Positions 34,201-42,204 of a DNA stretch of 64,000 nucleotides are shown in pieces (within the stretch, counting starts at the first letter, position 1; each line of letters starts with the position of its first letter). The stretch spans positions 868,001 to 932,000 of the forward strand of contig NZ_JACHML010000001.1 of assembly GCF_014208045.1 (NCBI RefSeq). Direction: 5' to 3'. The notes beneath the pieces were generated by a model. That model had not been told where the DNA came from, made no database searches, and worked only from the letters and a program-made list of their open reading frames with translations. The position numbers and the translations under genes were made by a program. This DNA comes from Microbacterium thalassium (GTDB lineage Bacteria > Actinomycetota > Actinomycetes > Actinomycetales > Microbacteriaceae).

Positions 34201-34542
34201 AACGACGTGTCGGGCATCGGCTGGTACACGAAGACCTTCACGCTCCCGAAGGGCTGGACGGGATCGGTGGGGTCGCTGATCGAGATCGGTCATTCGGACG
34301 ACATGATCGCCGAGATCACCGTCAACGGGAAGGCGTTCGACGACGTCGACCACTTCACGGGGACGATCGACGCGGGTTCGGTGCTGCACCAGGGCACGAA
34401 CACGATCGAGATCAAGCTCGATTCGACCCTCGGGCGACGGATGGTGGCCGAGGGGCGCATCAACTCGTCGCAGTCCTACGGGCTTCAGAGCGTGAGCCTC
34501 GTGCCCTACGTGCAGACGAAGGTGAGCCTGCAGGGCAAGTGA
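31252..34542 (+). CDS. Secreted GH106-like glycosidase (probable alpha-L-rhamnosidase), second copy
   Basis: A 1096-residue exported paralogue of the protein at 24298. The signal peptide covers about residues 1-42 (cleavage near AIAA-APDAA). The same blocks follow: PSLDARPMARMWFPDAGAGADEEGLALV, DMAREGFGGVEVSFL, ITSHWPP and the C-terminal WSLTLESWGPD...IALGSWSDLPATSDQL beta-sandwich. It lacks the 85-residue insert of the first copy and joins DYYYLYNANGSA directly to LAGTGKPYALDAWTGE. Its codon use is even throughout. The two copies have diverged enough (many conservative changes) to differ in substrate linkage. No copy of the 37-bp box or the response-regulator palindrome is visible upstream, so control may differ. 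GGAAG precedes ATG 31252. Confidence 0.85.
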   Translation: MKTRPTSQKDPRWLSRRACAVLATGSLALGLAALPGGAAIAAAPDAALDSVEATFGSPSLDARPMARMWFPDAGAGADEEGLALVEKQIRDMAREGFGGVEVSFLADTSSYDNDDAAVIGWGTDNWQRVLKRLLTTANSIEAGFKVDITITSHWPPIVNSIDPNDDEQQQEAAHAYRKITADDLGAVAAIPLPEQKTRDYHNEFGTDKSAPFLFVDKLSAATVVQVESIEGDSPVFDLETLTDVTDVTGEQMDGEEYTGYAAGVPDEAYADANGIDYENEVVAKFGPEPADPSFSGKIDDDGNRKRMADWQHIYETDLAGVAALDGYEPSEGDELAAGDWVLFGSYHHGTGQVMSGGASVTIHNRSYATDYFSAEGAQKLFDFWDDHILDDEMIALLKENGKQGTSIFEDSIEIHADSPLWTADLIDEMGETNGYDASAYAPILAMGSATSFDDVDLATRILEDKNLALGELYETEHASLISDWTSTFDYTYRAQAYTLAGLDIAAAAAAVDIPEGDNSTSGDGLRNIAAAVNLADGSLLSMETTTFSADINSTWQTVAREVNRDLSHGVNRSIFHGSAFARTFNDYRDDWPGWNFVCCGNRSFSSYNARQIWWDDADTFSGYVARSQAVMQAGEADVDLAVLLGTNTGFQIQNGNSMQVLLDEGFSYNLLSEALLDEPSAVVDGGVLAPDGPAYDALIVRQADRMSAPAVQKLADYADAGLPVILYDSEISRVYGTQKPGNTDADLAAAIADLTTKSNVAVVDTQIEVAATLAGWGIEPDAQHEQPELEASHRADGDVDYYYLYNANGSATMYGATVSLAGTGKPYALDAWTGEVTPITEYRVEDGRVTVTVDLEQRDAAIIALVGDDTAGGLHAESLDGATAVFQNDNTLVVRTTEAGSYAIDGSGDKDTTIEVAAAPAPVSLSDGWSLTLESWGPDPERNDVDPTLSSTETVTFDDIALGSWSDLPATSDQLDELGVDSMNDVSGIGWYTKTFTLPKGWTGSVGSLIEIGHSDDMIAEITVNGKAFDDVDHFTGTIDAGSVLHQGTNTIEIKLDSTLGRRMVAEGRINSSQSYGLQSVSLVPYVQTKVSLQGK

Positions 34543-34554
34543 GCTGAATCACCT

Positions 34555-34592
34555 CGGATCGGCGGGTCGCCTCAGGGCGGCCCGCCGATCCG
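34555..34592. terminator. Bidirectional terminator between convergent genes
   Basis: CGGATCGGCGGG (34555-34566) pairs with CCCGCCGATCCG (34581-34592), with further pairing inside (CGCC/GGCG). It ends the glycosidase transcript and probably also the minus-strand amidohydrolase transcript, which stops at 34631. Confidence 0.75.
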
Positions 34593-34630
34593 CGTGCGCA
34601 GCCAGCCGTCTGGCAGTCGCTGGGCGGGTG

Positions 34631-35962
34631 TCACCGCCGCGCGAGCGAGGGGACGGACAAGCGCCGAGCGAGCGACGCGCGAACGGCTGCGCCCTCCCGT
34701 CGGATGCGCGCCTGGTCGTCGCGTGTGAGCCCGAAGTCGTCGACGACGATACGCCCGTCCACGAGGACGGTGCGTGCGCGGGCCGCGGACCCGGAGAAGA
34801 CCAGATGATCGCGTGCGGATTCGCCGGTGCCCGCGCTGAACTGGGGTGCGTCGAATACGGCCACATCCGCCTTCATGCCCGGCCGCAGGCTGCCGACGCG
34901 GGGGCCGAGGCCGAGAGCGCGTGCTCCGTTGACCGTCGCGAATGCGAACGCGCTCTCGGCCGTGATCGCTGACGCGTCGCCTCCGCGGCGATGAACGAGG
35001 GCGGCGAGTCGCATCTCGGCGCGTGCGTCGAGCGTGTTGTTGCATGCGGCGCCGTCGGCGCCGAGGCCCACATTCACTCCGGCCGCCACCAGGCGCGGCA
35101 CGTCGGCGATGCCGGACCCCAGCTTGAGGTTCGCGCTGGGACAGTGCGCGATCGACGCCCCAGTGCGCGCGATGCGCGACACCTCGTCGTCATCGAGCCA
35201 CACCCCGTGGGCGAGCACGGTACGCCGGGTGAGCGCGCCCAGCTCGTCGAGATACCGCACGTCGCGCGCGGCGTTGACCTCAGCCACACCGTGAGCCTGA
35301 GCGTGGTTCTCGTTCACATGCGTGTGGACGACGGCATCCATGCGGATGGCAAGCTCGAGGGCATCCGCCCAGAGCTGGGGCGTCGCAGCGCTGGGTGAAC
35401 GCGGTGATACCGCGACCCGCAGCCGCCGCTCATCGCCGTCGTGCCAGGTGCGCATGAGCCGGAGCAGGTCGGACCAGGCCTCCTCCGTGCTCTCGGCGAC
35501 GAGGCTCGTCCCGGGCTCGCGGCGGTCCATGAGCGCCTTGCCGATCGTGGCACGGGCGCCGAGGTCTGCGGCGGCCTCGAAGGCGCGATCCGTGTGGTGC
35601 GCCGACTCCATGCTGAGGAACGAGGTCGTTCCGGACAGGAGCAGCTCGGCGACGCCCCAGCGCGCGGATATCGCGAGGTCGTCGGCATCGAGCAGCTGCT
35701 CGAGCGGCCAGACCCATCGATCCAGCCATTGCATCACGTCCAGGTCCTCGGCGAGTCCCGAGAAGGCCGTCTGGCAGAGGTGCACGTGGCTCTGCACGAA
35801 TCCCGGCGAAACGATCGATCCGGTTCCGTCGAGGTCGACATCGACGGAACCGCGGACGGTCGGCCCGACCGAGACAATCGTGTCATCTTCGATCAGGAGG
35901 TCGCCCGATGTCTCCCCGGTCGCCGCGATGATCGTGCCGCCGCGGATCGCGATCCGTGTCAA
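34631..35962 (-). CDS. Amidohydrolase, TrzN/AtzB/guanine-deaminase-like
   Basis: A 443-residue metal-dependent hydrolase of the aminohydrolase subfamily. Motifs in order: SHVHLCQ (HxH), HTHVNEN, LAHGVWLDDDE with catalytic His, HCPSANLKLGSGIADVPRLV and GLGADGAACNN with the conserved Asp. Relatives remove amino or chloro groups from purines, pyrimidines or triazines, and LGSGIADV resembles 8-oxoguanine/hydroxyatrazine hydrolases. In this nucleoside module deamination of a purine-like base is most likely. It starts at TTG 35962, whose bases overlap the monooxygenase stop (TTGA), so it is translationally coupled and needs no ribosome site of its own. Confidence 0.9.
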   Translation of the reverse strand: MTRIAIRGGTIIAATGETSGDLLIEDDTIVSVGPTVRGSVDVDLDGTGSIVSPGFVQSHVHLCQTAFSGLAEDLDVMQWLDRWVWPLEQLLDADDLAISARWGVAELLLSGTTSFLSMESAHHTDRAFEAAADLGARATIGKALMDRREPGTSLVAESTEEAWSDLLRLMRTWHDGDERRLRVAVSPRSPSAATPQLWADALELAIRMDAVVHTHVNENHAQAHGVAEVNAARDVRYLDELGALTRRTVLAHGVWLDDDEVSRIARTGASIAHCPSANLKLGSGIADVPRLVAAGVNVGLGADGAACNNTLDARAEMRLAALVHRRGGDASAITAESAFAFATVNGARALGLGPRVGSLRPGMKADVAVFDAPQFSAGTGESARDHLVFSGSAARARTVLVDGRIVVDDFGLTRDDQARIRREGAAVRASLARRLSVPSLARR

Positions 35963-37317
35963 GGGGTTCCGATGGTCGCAGGAGCTTCCGAGAAGAGCTG
36001 ATCTCGCAGTGTCCGTTGCGTGCCTCGTTCGCCGAGCCGGCCGCGGCGGCGAAGCTCGGGCATGACGAGACGGGCGAAATCGCGAACGTCTTCGGCCCCG
36101 AACAGCGGGTCGACCATGAGGCCGTCGAGGTCGGTGGCCTCGAGGAACTCCTCGATCTGGTCGGCGACCGCGGTCGGAGTTCCCACGATCTGCGATCCGC
36201 GGATGCCGCGGACGCGCAGCTGCTCCAGGATCTCGCCGACCGTGGGGCCCGCGCCGTCGGGACCGACGAACCGGTCGATGTTGCTCTGCCCCATCTGTCC
36301 CACGACGTCATCGAGCGGGATCTGCGACAGCGGCTTGCCGGGATCGAGCGACAGCAGGTCGATCCCCGTGTTCGAGACGAACATCGCTGCTGCCACTTCG
36401 ACTGTCTGCATGTCACGGAACTCGCGCTGGAGCGCCCGCGCGTCCTCAGCGTCCTCAGCCACGAAGAACGACTGCGTCGCCACGACCTTGACGCTGCGCG
36501 GGTCGCGGCCGTGCGCCGCAGCCCTCGCACGGATATCGGCGATGTTGGCCGCCATCTGCTCGGCGGCCGAGCTCTGCAGAAGCACGCAGTCGGCGTTCGC
36601 CGCGGCGAACTCCTTGCCGCGACCGGATGAACCCGCCTGGAAGATGACAGGCGTGCGCTGCGGCGAGGGATCCACGGTCAGGTATCCCGACGAGCGGTAG
36701 AAGGTGCCGTCGTGCTCGATCCGGTGGAGCTTCGCGGGGTCGACGTAGATCGGGCTGGTCGGATCCGCGATGACGGCCCCGTCGTCCCACGACTGCTCCC
36801 AATAGCGACGAGCGACGTCGAGGTACTCCTGGGCCATGTCGTAGCGCAGGTCGTGCTCGCGCATCCTTTCGTGACCGAAGAGGTCGGCGACGACGTTCTG
36901 CACACTGCCGGTGACGACGTTCATGCCGAGCCGCCCACCGGCGATGTGGTCGAGGGTCGCGAAGCGTCGCGCGGTCTCGAAGGGGTGATGCAGACCCGTG
37001 GTCTCGGTGACGACCAGCCCGAGGTCGCGCGTGCTCGCGGCCAGAATGGGCAGCAGCATCTGCGGATCGAGCAGGGGGAAGTTGATCCCGTAGCGTGCGG
37101 CGGCATCGACCATCTCGCCACCGATGGTCGGGTATCCGAACGAATCCGCGAAGAACAGCCAGTCGAAGCCGGCATCGTCGAGCGTCTTCGCGAGCTCGAC
37201 CCAGTGGCCGATGTCGTGGAAGCGGGTCAGATCGCTGCGAGGATGCGCCCACGCGCTCACTCCGCGCGCGCTCGGCGAACCGAACATCTCGAATACACCC
37301 AGGTAGATGCGATCCAT
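35959..37317 (-). CDS. LLM-class flavin-dependent monooxygenase (NtaA/SnaA/DszA type)
   Basis: A 452-residue bacterial-luciferase-like flavin monooxygenase. Family segments are DWLFFADSFG, TTGLHHPFETARRFATLDHIAGGRLGMNVVTG, EHDLRYDMAQEYLDVARRYWEQSWDD, HDGTFYRSSGYLTVDPSPQRTPVIFQAGSSGRGKEFAA. It uses FMNH2 supplied by a separate reductase. Relatives oxidise aminopolycarboxylates, sulfones or N-heterocycles, so ring oxidation or C-N cleavage of an imported nucleobase-like compound is plausible. The frame extends upstream, but AGGAGGAG at 6-7 nt favours ATG 37317. The promoter region carries a GntR-type palindrome at 37352-37376. Confidence 0.9.
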   Translation of the reverse strand: MDRIYLGVFEMFGSPSARGVSAWAHPRSDLTRFHDIGHWVELAKTLDDAGFDWLFFADSFGYPTIGGEMVDAAARYGINFPLLDPQMLLPILAASTRDLGLVVTETTGLHHPFETARRFATLDHIAGGRLGMNVVTGSVQNVVADLFGHERMREHDLRYDMAQEYLDVARRYWEQSWDDGAVIADPTSPIYVDPAKLHRIEHDGTFYRSSGYLTVDPSPQRTPVIFQAGSSGRGKEFAAANADCVLLQSSAAEQMAANIADIRARAAAHGRDPRSVKVVATQSFFVAEDAEDARALQREFRDMQTVEVAAAMFVSNTGIDLLSLDPGKPLSQIPLDDVVGQMGQSNIDRFVGPDGAGPTVGEILEQLRVRGIRGSQIVGTPTAVADQIEEFLEATDLDGLMVDPLFGAEDVRDFARLVMPELRRRGRLGERGTQRTLRDQLFSEAPATIGTP

Positions 37318-37351
37318 CGCTGTCTCCTCCTCGCTGTTGACATGCCTAGTA

Positions 37352-37376
37352 TTGTTCATTGTTGATCAATGACCCG
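37352..37376. promoter_or_regulatory. GntR-type operator, copy 1
   Basis: TTGTTCATTG-N5-CAATGA is an imperfect version of the perfect 25-bp palindrome at 39352-39376; the left 10-bp arm is identical and six of ten right-arm bases match. It sits between the divergent monooxygenase (37317) and reductase (37429) genes, 35 and 53 nt from their starts. The GntR protein encoded at 38464 is the likely binder. Confidence 0.68.
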
Positions 37377-37428
37377 AACTGGGCAGGATCTGTTTACGCA
37401 GCCGTTACACGCAGGACGAGGACAACAC

Positions 37429-38442
37429 ATGCAGCTCCGCACACTCGGCACCGCCGGACCGACCGTCAGCGCCATCGGCCTGGGCACGATGTCACTGCTG
37501 ACCAGCAACGACGACCGTTCGGCGCGGGCACTGCTCGAGCGGGCCCTCGATGCGGGGATCAACCTCGTCGACACCGCGGACGTCTACGGCGACGGCGCAG
37601 TCGAGGAGGCTCTCGGTCGATTGCTCGGCTCGCGTCGCGACGAAGTCGTCCTCGCGACGAAGGTCGGTCTGCCGATGGGAGCGGACCCCGAGCGCTCCGG
37701 CGGCTCGGCGCGGTGGATCACCCGGGCCGTCGAGGACAGCCTGCGACGCCTGAACACCGATCACATCGACCTCTACCAGCTCCACCGCCCCGATCCGCGA
37801 ACGCCGATCGACGAGACGGTCGCCGCGTTCGACGGCCTCCGTCAGTCCGGCAAGATCCGCTGGGCGGGCTCGTCGGTCTTTCCGGCCGAGATGCTCGTGG
37901 AGAGCCAGTGGGCCGCGCAGCGGCTCGGCGCGGCTCCGTTCGTGAGCGAACAGGCGCCGTACTCGATCCTCGTGCGCGGCATCGAGCGTGCGGCGCTCCC
38001 GACCGCTCAGGCCCACGGGGTGGGTGTGATCGCGTGGGGGCCTTTGAACGGCGGATGGCTGACGGGGAAGTATCGCCGCGGCGTAGCCGTACCCGAATCC
38101 AGTCGCGCGGCATCCGGCAATCCGTTCGTGCGGGCGGACGACGAAGCCAAGCTGACCGCGACGGAGCGTCTGGCGGCTGTCGCGGACTCTGCCGGCATGA
38201 GCCTCACGGCGATGTCCCTGGGCTGGGCCCAGGAGCATCCCGGAATCTCCTCTGTGCTCATCGGTCCGCGCACGGTCGATCAGCTCGACGATCTCCTCCT
38301 GGCGGCGGAGACCACCCTCGACCCGGGCGTGCTCGATGCGATCGACGAGATCATCCCGCCCGGGACGAGCCTCGACCCACGCAACGAAGGCTGGACACCC
38401 CCGGCGCTCGCGCCGGACGCGCGGCGTCGTTCGGCACGCTAG
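37429..38442 (+). CDS. Aldo/keto reductase
   Basis: A 337-residue NADPH-dependent aldo/keto reductase. The catalytic tetrad is visible: Asp and Tyr in DTADVYGDG, Lys in LATKVG and His in YQLHRPD. The C-terminal cofactor-binding segment ends SVLIGPRTVDQLDD. The N-terminus MQLRTLGTAGPTVSAIGLGTMSL is that of the Tas/YhdN-like group. ATG 37429 has GAGGA at 7 nt; the upstream extension of the frame runs across the operator and is unlikely. It would reduce an aldehyde or ketone formed in the module, such as a sugar or side-chain aldehyde, but the substrate is unknown. Confidence 0.9.
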   Translation: MQLRTLGTAGPTVSAIGLGTMSLLTSNDDRSARALLERALDAGINLVDTADVYGDGAVEEALGRLLGSRRDEVVLATKVGLPMGADPERSGGSARWITRAVEDSLRRLNTDHIDLYQLHRPDPRTPIDETVAAFDGLRQSGKIRWAGSSVFPAEMLVESQWAAQRLGAAPFVSEQAPYSILVRGIERAALPTAQAHGVGVIAWGPLNGGWLTGKYRRGVAVPESSRAASGNPFVRADDEAKLTATERLAAVADSAGMSLTAMSLGWAQEHPGISSVLIGPRTVDQLDDLLLAAETTLDPGVLDAIDEIIPPGTSLDPRNEGWTPPALAPDARRRSAR

Positions 38443-38463
38443 CGCCATAGCGAGCGGGTGGGT

Positions 38464-39249
38464 CTAGAGGCTGTCGAGCGTGAGTGGGTCGGGTCCGTCC
38501 GGATCCTCGCCCACGACCAGGACCGCAGCGTCCAGCCGGATGAGGTACTTCGCGAGGAACACCGGCCTCCCGCTCTTGCTCAGCACCGTCGTGAGGCTCG
38601 TCAGATGCCCGCGCGGCACCTGCTTGAACCCCGTGCGCGAGCCCGCTGAGCCGGCCGCTCCCATCCGCCACAGTGACGGGACGCACCGCGCCCGGAACTG
38701 GGCGCCGAGGCTGGCGAGCAGAGTCTGAGGTGCGCCGTCGGCCCGGTCGACGAGCGCGAGGGGGACGGCGCCTTCTCGCGTCGGCACGAACTCGACCGCG
38801 GAGGCGACCGGCTCGCCGTCGACGTGGAACAGGCTCTCGCGGCACAGCAGCTCGTCTTCGGCGTCGTCGAGCTCGAGAAGCACGCGACTCCAGTTCGTCG
38901 AGGTCAGTCGCTCCGTCCGGACGACGTCGACCCGCATCCGCCCGGTCGCGCGGAGCATCTCCTCGAGCGGGGCGTTGAAGGCCGGTGGCCGGGCGCTCGG
39001 GTGCGCCAGCTGGCGACGGCGCGGATCCGCGCCTCGCTCGATGATGCCGTCCTCTTCGAGCAGGCGCAGCGCTTCGCGCAGCACGGTGCGGCTCACGCCG
39101 AGCTGGGCGGCGAGCTCGATCTCCGGCGCGATCGGGTCGCCCGGGTGGCCGTTCTCGCGGAGCGCTTCCACCAGGCGGTCGTACACCTGCACCGACAGCG
39201 GGCGTCGGTCGCGGACGGGGCGCACCGAGAGCGCTGGTTCGTCGGACAA
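38464..39249 (-). CDS. GntR-family regulator, HutC-like (UTRA domain)
   Basis: A 261-residue regulator. The N-terminal winged helix is LSVQVYDRLVEALRENGHPGDPIAPEIELAAQLGVSRTVLREALRLLEEDGIIERG, and the rest fits a UTRA ligand domain ending GHLTSLTTVLSKSGRPVFLAKYLIRLD. It starts at TTG 39249 with GAGGAGG 7 nt upstream. It lies between the aldo/keto reductase and the kinase operon. Two copies of a TTGTTCATTG/CAATGAACAA palindrome flank it at the divergent promoters, so it probably represses the whole module until a nucleoside-like ligand or phosphate ester binds. Confidence 0.92.
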   Translation of the reverse strand: MSDEPALSVRPVRDRRPLSVQVYDRLVEALRENGHPGDPIAPEIELAAQLGVSRTVLREALRLLEEDGIIERGADPRRRQLAHPSARPPAFNAPLEEMLRATGRMRVDVVRTERLTSTNWSRVLLELDDAEDELLCRESLFHVDGEPVASAVEFVPTREGAVPLALVDRADGAPQTLLASLGAQFRARCVPSLWRMGAAGSAGSRTGFKQVPRGHLTSLTTVLSKSGRPVFLAKYLIRLDAAVLVVGEDPDGPDPLTLDSL

Positions 39250-39351
39250 TGCACGACCTCCTCTTCAGACCTATCTTTGTCTATCCGGGACTCCGGCTTG
39301 TGACACGAAGATTACCAACGTAAACGCCGTGTAAACATGTTCGGCTCAATT

Positions 39352-39376
39352 TTGTTCATTGCTCAACAATGAACAA
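39352..39376. promoter_or_regulatory. GntR-type operator, copy 2 (perfect palindrome)
   Basis: TTGTTCATTG (39352-39361) and CAATGAACAA (39367-39376) are exact 10-bp complements around CTCAA. The site ends 10 nt before the chosen start of the kinase gene and covers two upstream in-frame ATGs, a position that fits repression of the kinase-nucleosidase-transporter genes. The left arm is identical to copy 1. Confidence 0.72.
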
Positions 39377-39386
39377 TATGGGAGTC

Positions 39387-40397
39387 ATGAGCACTCCCAC
39401 CCCCGTCGCGATCTGCGGGTCGTTCAGTTTCGACAGCGTGATCGCTCCCGACGGCAGGCCCCTGACCGGCAAGGTCGGCGGGAACGCCCTGTGGTCGAGC
39501 CTGGGGGCGCTCATCTCGGGTGTCGCGCCCCGGATCGTCACGGTGGTCGGCGACGACTACCCCGGCGAGGTCGTCGAGCGGCTGCAGTCGGCCGGCATCG
39601 ATACGTCGGCGGTGGCGCGCATCGATCGTGCGCACCCGGTTCGCCTGACGTTCGCGCACCTTCCCGACGGGGGACGGCTCCAGCCCGTTCCCGCGCACAT
39701 GCTCGCAGGCATGGATGCGGCGACTCGGGCGCAGTTCATCGACACCACCACGGACCCGGAGACCCTGGCCCTCGGCGCCCCGACGCCCGCTCTTGTGCCG
39801 GATGCCTGGCTCGACGAGATCGCCCACTGGCATCTGCCACTGCTGCCGCTCGTCCGTCACCGGGCCATGGTCGCGCATCTCTCAGGCGCCCGTGGCACGC
39901 TGCAGACCGATTGCCCGGCGCGTTCCGACCTGCTCGACGCGCCCTACGAGCGACTCGAGCACACCGTCGGTGACATCGACTACTTCCTGCCGAGCACGTC
40001 GGACTTCGACGTCATCGACCCCGACGCGACCATCGACGCGGTCATCGTGCGGCTGCGCGACTCAGGAGCCGGCACGATCGTCCTCAAAGCCGGTGCGGAT
40101 GGCGTCCTCATCGTCGATGGTGCGGAGCGCTGGCTCGTTCCCGCCCACCCTGACGAGCCCATCGATCCGACAGGTGCCGGGGACGCGTTCTGCGGAGGCT
40201 TCCTCGCGGGGCGCGCTCGAGGGCTGGACATCGTCGCCGCTGCGGCGCTCGGGGCGGCTGCGGCGTCGTTCGCCGTCTCCGTCACCGATCCGCTCGACCT
40301 GCTCGATGTCGCACCGAGCGAGGTCGAGGCCCGGGCGCACGAGCTCCGGGCCGCGGCGCACCCCCACGTCGACGTGCTGCAAGGAGGCATCCAGTGA
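39387..40397 (+). CDS. PfkB-family sugar/nucleoside kinase
   Basis: A 336-residue ribokinase-like enzyme. PfkB signature 2 is clear near the C-terminus (DPTGAGDAFCGGFLAGRA, catalytic Asp in GAGD). The N-terminus ICGSFSFDSVIAPDGRPLTGKVGGNALWSSLGAL gives the substrate-binding lid and GG motif. It would phosphorylate the 5'-OH of a nucleoside or a sugar. Its place just before a LOG-like nucleosidase and a nucleoside importer favours a nucleoside kinase. The start is uncertain: ATGs at 39369, 39378 and 39387 are in frame and none has a well-spaced ribosome site; 39387 keeps the family length. Confidence 0.88.
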   Translation: MSTPTPVAICGSFSFDSVIAPDGRPLTGKVGGNALWSSLGALISGVAPRIVTVVGDDYPGEVVERLQSAGIDTSAVARIDRAHPVRLTFAHLPDGGRLQPVPAHMLAGMDAATRAQFIDTTTDPETLALGAPTPALVPDAWLDEIAHWHLPLLPLVRHRAMVAHLSGARGTLQTDCPARSDLLDAPYERLEHTVGDIDYFLPSTSDFDVIDPDATIDAVIVRLRDSGAGTIVLKAGADGVLIVDGAERWLVPAHPDEPIDPTGAGDAFCGGFLAGRARGLDIVAAAALGAAAASFAVSVTDPLDLLDVAPSEVEARAHELRAAAHPHVDVLQGGIQ

Positions 40398-40966
40398 TCA
40401 AGATCGGTGTCATCGGACGGAGCTGGCGCGAGGGGGAGTACCTTCCTGCCCACGTGCTGGAAGCGGCCGAACGCGTCGGACGCGGTGTGGCCGCATCCGG
40501 GGCGGCGCTCGTCTCAGGCGGTACGGGCGGCGTCATGGAAGCGGCGTGCAAGGGCGCGTTCGAGGCCGGGGGGCTGACCATCGGGTTCCTGCCCTACGCT
40601 GACCCCGCGAAGGCCAATCCCTATGTCTCGCTCGTCTTCCCGACGGGCATGGGAACCATGCGGAATGTGCTGACCGCGCGCTGCTGCGATGCGATCGTCA
40701 TGGTCGGCGGCGGCGTCGGCACGCTCAACGAGGTGACCATCGCCTACGACTCCGGTGTGCCGGTCGTCGTCGTCGAGGGCACGACCGGCTGGGCGGATCG
40801 CCTGCGCGACGCCGTCACCGACGGCGAGTGGCTCGACGATCGCAAGGTCACCCCTCTGAGCTTCGTCTCCGATCCCGACGACGCGGTCGCGATCGCCATG
40901 GAACGTGCGCGCGAGCCCCGGGCTGGATCCCGGCTCGGCGCGTTCACGGGATGGGCGGGTCAATGA
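40394..40966 (+). CDS. LOG-family/TIGR00725-like nucleotide hydrolase
   Basis: A 190-residue Rossmann-like protein of the LOG (Lonely guy) superfamily. It has SGGTGGVMEAACKGAFEAGG and PTGMGTMRNVLTARCCDAIVMVGGGVGTLNEV; the latter corresponds to the LOG motif PGGxGTxxE with Gly for Pro. LOG enzymes split nucleoside 5'-monophosphates into free base and ribose 5-phosphate. Next to a kinase and a nucleoside importer, this gives a simple phosphorylate-then-cleave route. GTG 40394 overlaps the kinase stop (GTGA) and AAGGAGG lies 7 nt upstream. The exact base is unknown; cytokinin-like N6-substituted purines are one guess. Confidence 0.85.
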   Translation: MIKIGVIGRSWREGEYLPAHVLEAAERVGRGVAASGAALVSGGTGGVMEAACKGAFEAGGLTIGFLPYADPAKANPYVSLVFPTGMGTMRNVLTARCCDAIVMVGGGVGTLNEVTIAYDSGVPVVVVEGTTGWADRLRDAVTDGEWLDDRKVTPLSFVSDPDDAVAIAMERAREPRAGSRLGAFTGWAGQ

Positions 40967-41051
40967 TGCCGTCCGTCAGCGCTACCCGCACCACCTCATC
41001 GCACCACCTCATCCTCAACTCCGGTTCCCCGAACGACCCGAAGGAGCATCC

Positions 41052-42143
41052 GTGACCATGAACACCCGGCGCGCCCGATCGCGCCACACTGCCCTCGCCG
41101 CGCTGAGCCTGCTTGCCGCCGGCGCACTCGCCCTCACGTCCTGCGCTTCCAGCGCGGTGACCGCCGGCGACACCGCCGACGACGCCTCGACCACCGACTA
41201 CGTGTGGACGATGGTCACCGACCAGGCGGGACTGGGCGATCAGGGCTTCAACGACCTCGCGAAGCTCGGCATCGACCAGAGTGCCGAAGAACTCGGCGGG
41301 AAGGCTCAGGTGCTGCAGTCGTCCGACCAGTCGCAGTACGTCACCAACCTGCAGCAGGCGGTCACGACGGGTTCGACCGTCACGACCGCCGTGGGATACC
41401 TGCTCGCCGACGCGATCGTGGAGGTCGCCCAAGCGAACCCCGACTCGCTGTTCACGATCATCGACTCCGAGGCGCTCGATGCCGACGGAGAGCCGCTCGC
41501 GAACGTCGCGGGAGTTCTCTACAAGGAGCAGGAGGCGTCCTTCCTCACCGGAATCGTCGCGGGGCTGACCACCGAGACGGACGAGATCGGCTTCGTCGGC
41601 GGCATGGAGATCCCCGCCGTGCTGCGCTTCTACTCCGGCTTCGTCGCGGGGGTCGCCGCCGTCAACCCGGATGCGGTCGTCACGCCGGCATACGTCGGCA
41701 GCTTCGGCGACTCCGCGAAGGGCAAGGAGCTCGCGCTCGGATTCTACGATCAGGGCGCCGACATCGTCATGGAGGTCGCCGGCGGCAGCGGAATCGGCGT
41801 GTTCGACGCCGCGGAGGAGCTCGGCTCGGGCAACTGGGTGGTCAGCACCGACACCTGCAAGATCGCCCTCGCGCCCGAGAACTTCCTCACTTCGGCCGTC
41901 AAGGACGTCGCCGGCACGGTCCTTCGGGAGAACACCGCCGCCGTCGACGGCACCTTCGAGGGCGGCACCGTGCAGCTCGGCCTCGCTGATGGAGCGGTGG
42001 GCCTCTGCCAGGAGAACCTGGACGACATCTCGTCCGACATCCTGGACAAGGTCGACGCCGCCACCGCGATGATCACGGACGGCTCGCTCGTGCCGCCGGC
42101 CACTCCCGAGGAGCTCGAGGGCTTCAGCGCCCCGACGCTCTGA
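41052..42143 (+). CDS. BMP-family nucleoside-binding lipoprotein
   Basis: A 363-residue lipoprotein of the BmpA/PnrA/Med family, which binds purine and other nucleosides for ABC import. The signal peptide ends in lipobox LTSC (LALTSCAS). Family segments are DQAGLGDQGFNDLAKLGI, VGYLLADAIVEVAQANPDSLFTIID, KEQEASFLTGIVAGL, GFVGGMEIPAVLRFYSGFVAGV and DIVMEVAGGSGIGVFDAA. GTG 41052 is chosen because AAGGAG lies 5 nt upstream; ATG 41058 is an alternative. It heads the importer genes and is separated from the ATPase by a hairpin. Confidence 0.93.
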   Translation: MTMNTRRARSRHTALAALSLLAAGALALTSCASSAVTAGDTADDASTTDYVWTMVTDQAGLGDQGFNDLAKLGIDQSAEELGGKAQVLQSSDQSQYVTNLQQAVTTGSTVTTAVGYLLADAIVEVAQANPDSLFTIIDSEALDADGEPLANVAGVLYKEQEASFLTGIVAGLTTETDEIGFVGGMEIPAVLRFYSGFVAGVAAVNPDAVVTPAYVGSFGDSAKGKELALGFYDQGADIVMEVAGGSGIGVFDAAEELGSGNWVVSTDTCKIALAPENFLTSAVKDVAGTVLRENTAAVDGTFEGGTVQLGLADGAVGLCQENLDDISSDILDKVDAATAMITDGSLVPPATPEELEGFSAPTL

Positions 42144-42151
42144 CCCGAAGA

Positions 42152-42185
42152 GCCGGAGGGGGTCGCCGTCGCGGCCCCCTCCGGC
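42152..42185 (+). terminator. Intercistronic hairpin after the BMP gene
   Basis: GCCGGAGGGGG (42152-42162) pairs with CCCCCTCCGGC (42175-42185). It begins 8 nt after the binding-protein stop and precedes the ATPase start by 19 nt. It probably protects the upstream message or causes partial termination, giving more binding protein than transporter. Confidence 0.6.
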
Positions 42186-42204
42186 CTCTGCAGAGAGAGA
42201 TCCC

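Noticed and set aside
40988..41013. Exact tandem duplication of GCACCACCTCATC before the BMP gene
   Set aside because: Only two 13-bp units without symmetry and between two same-strand genes; probably replication slippage, with no sign of function.
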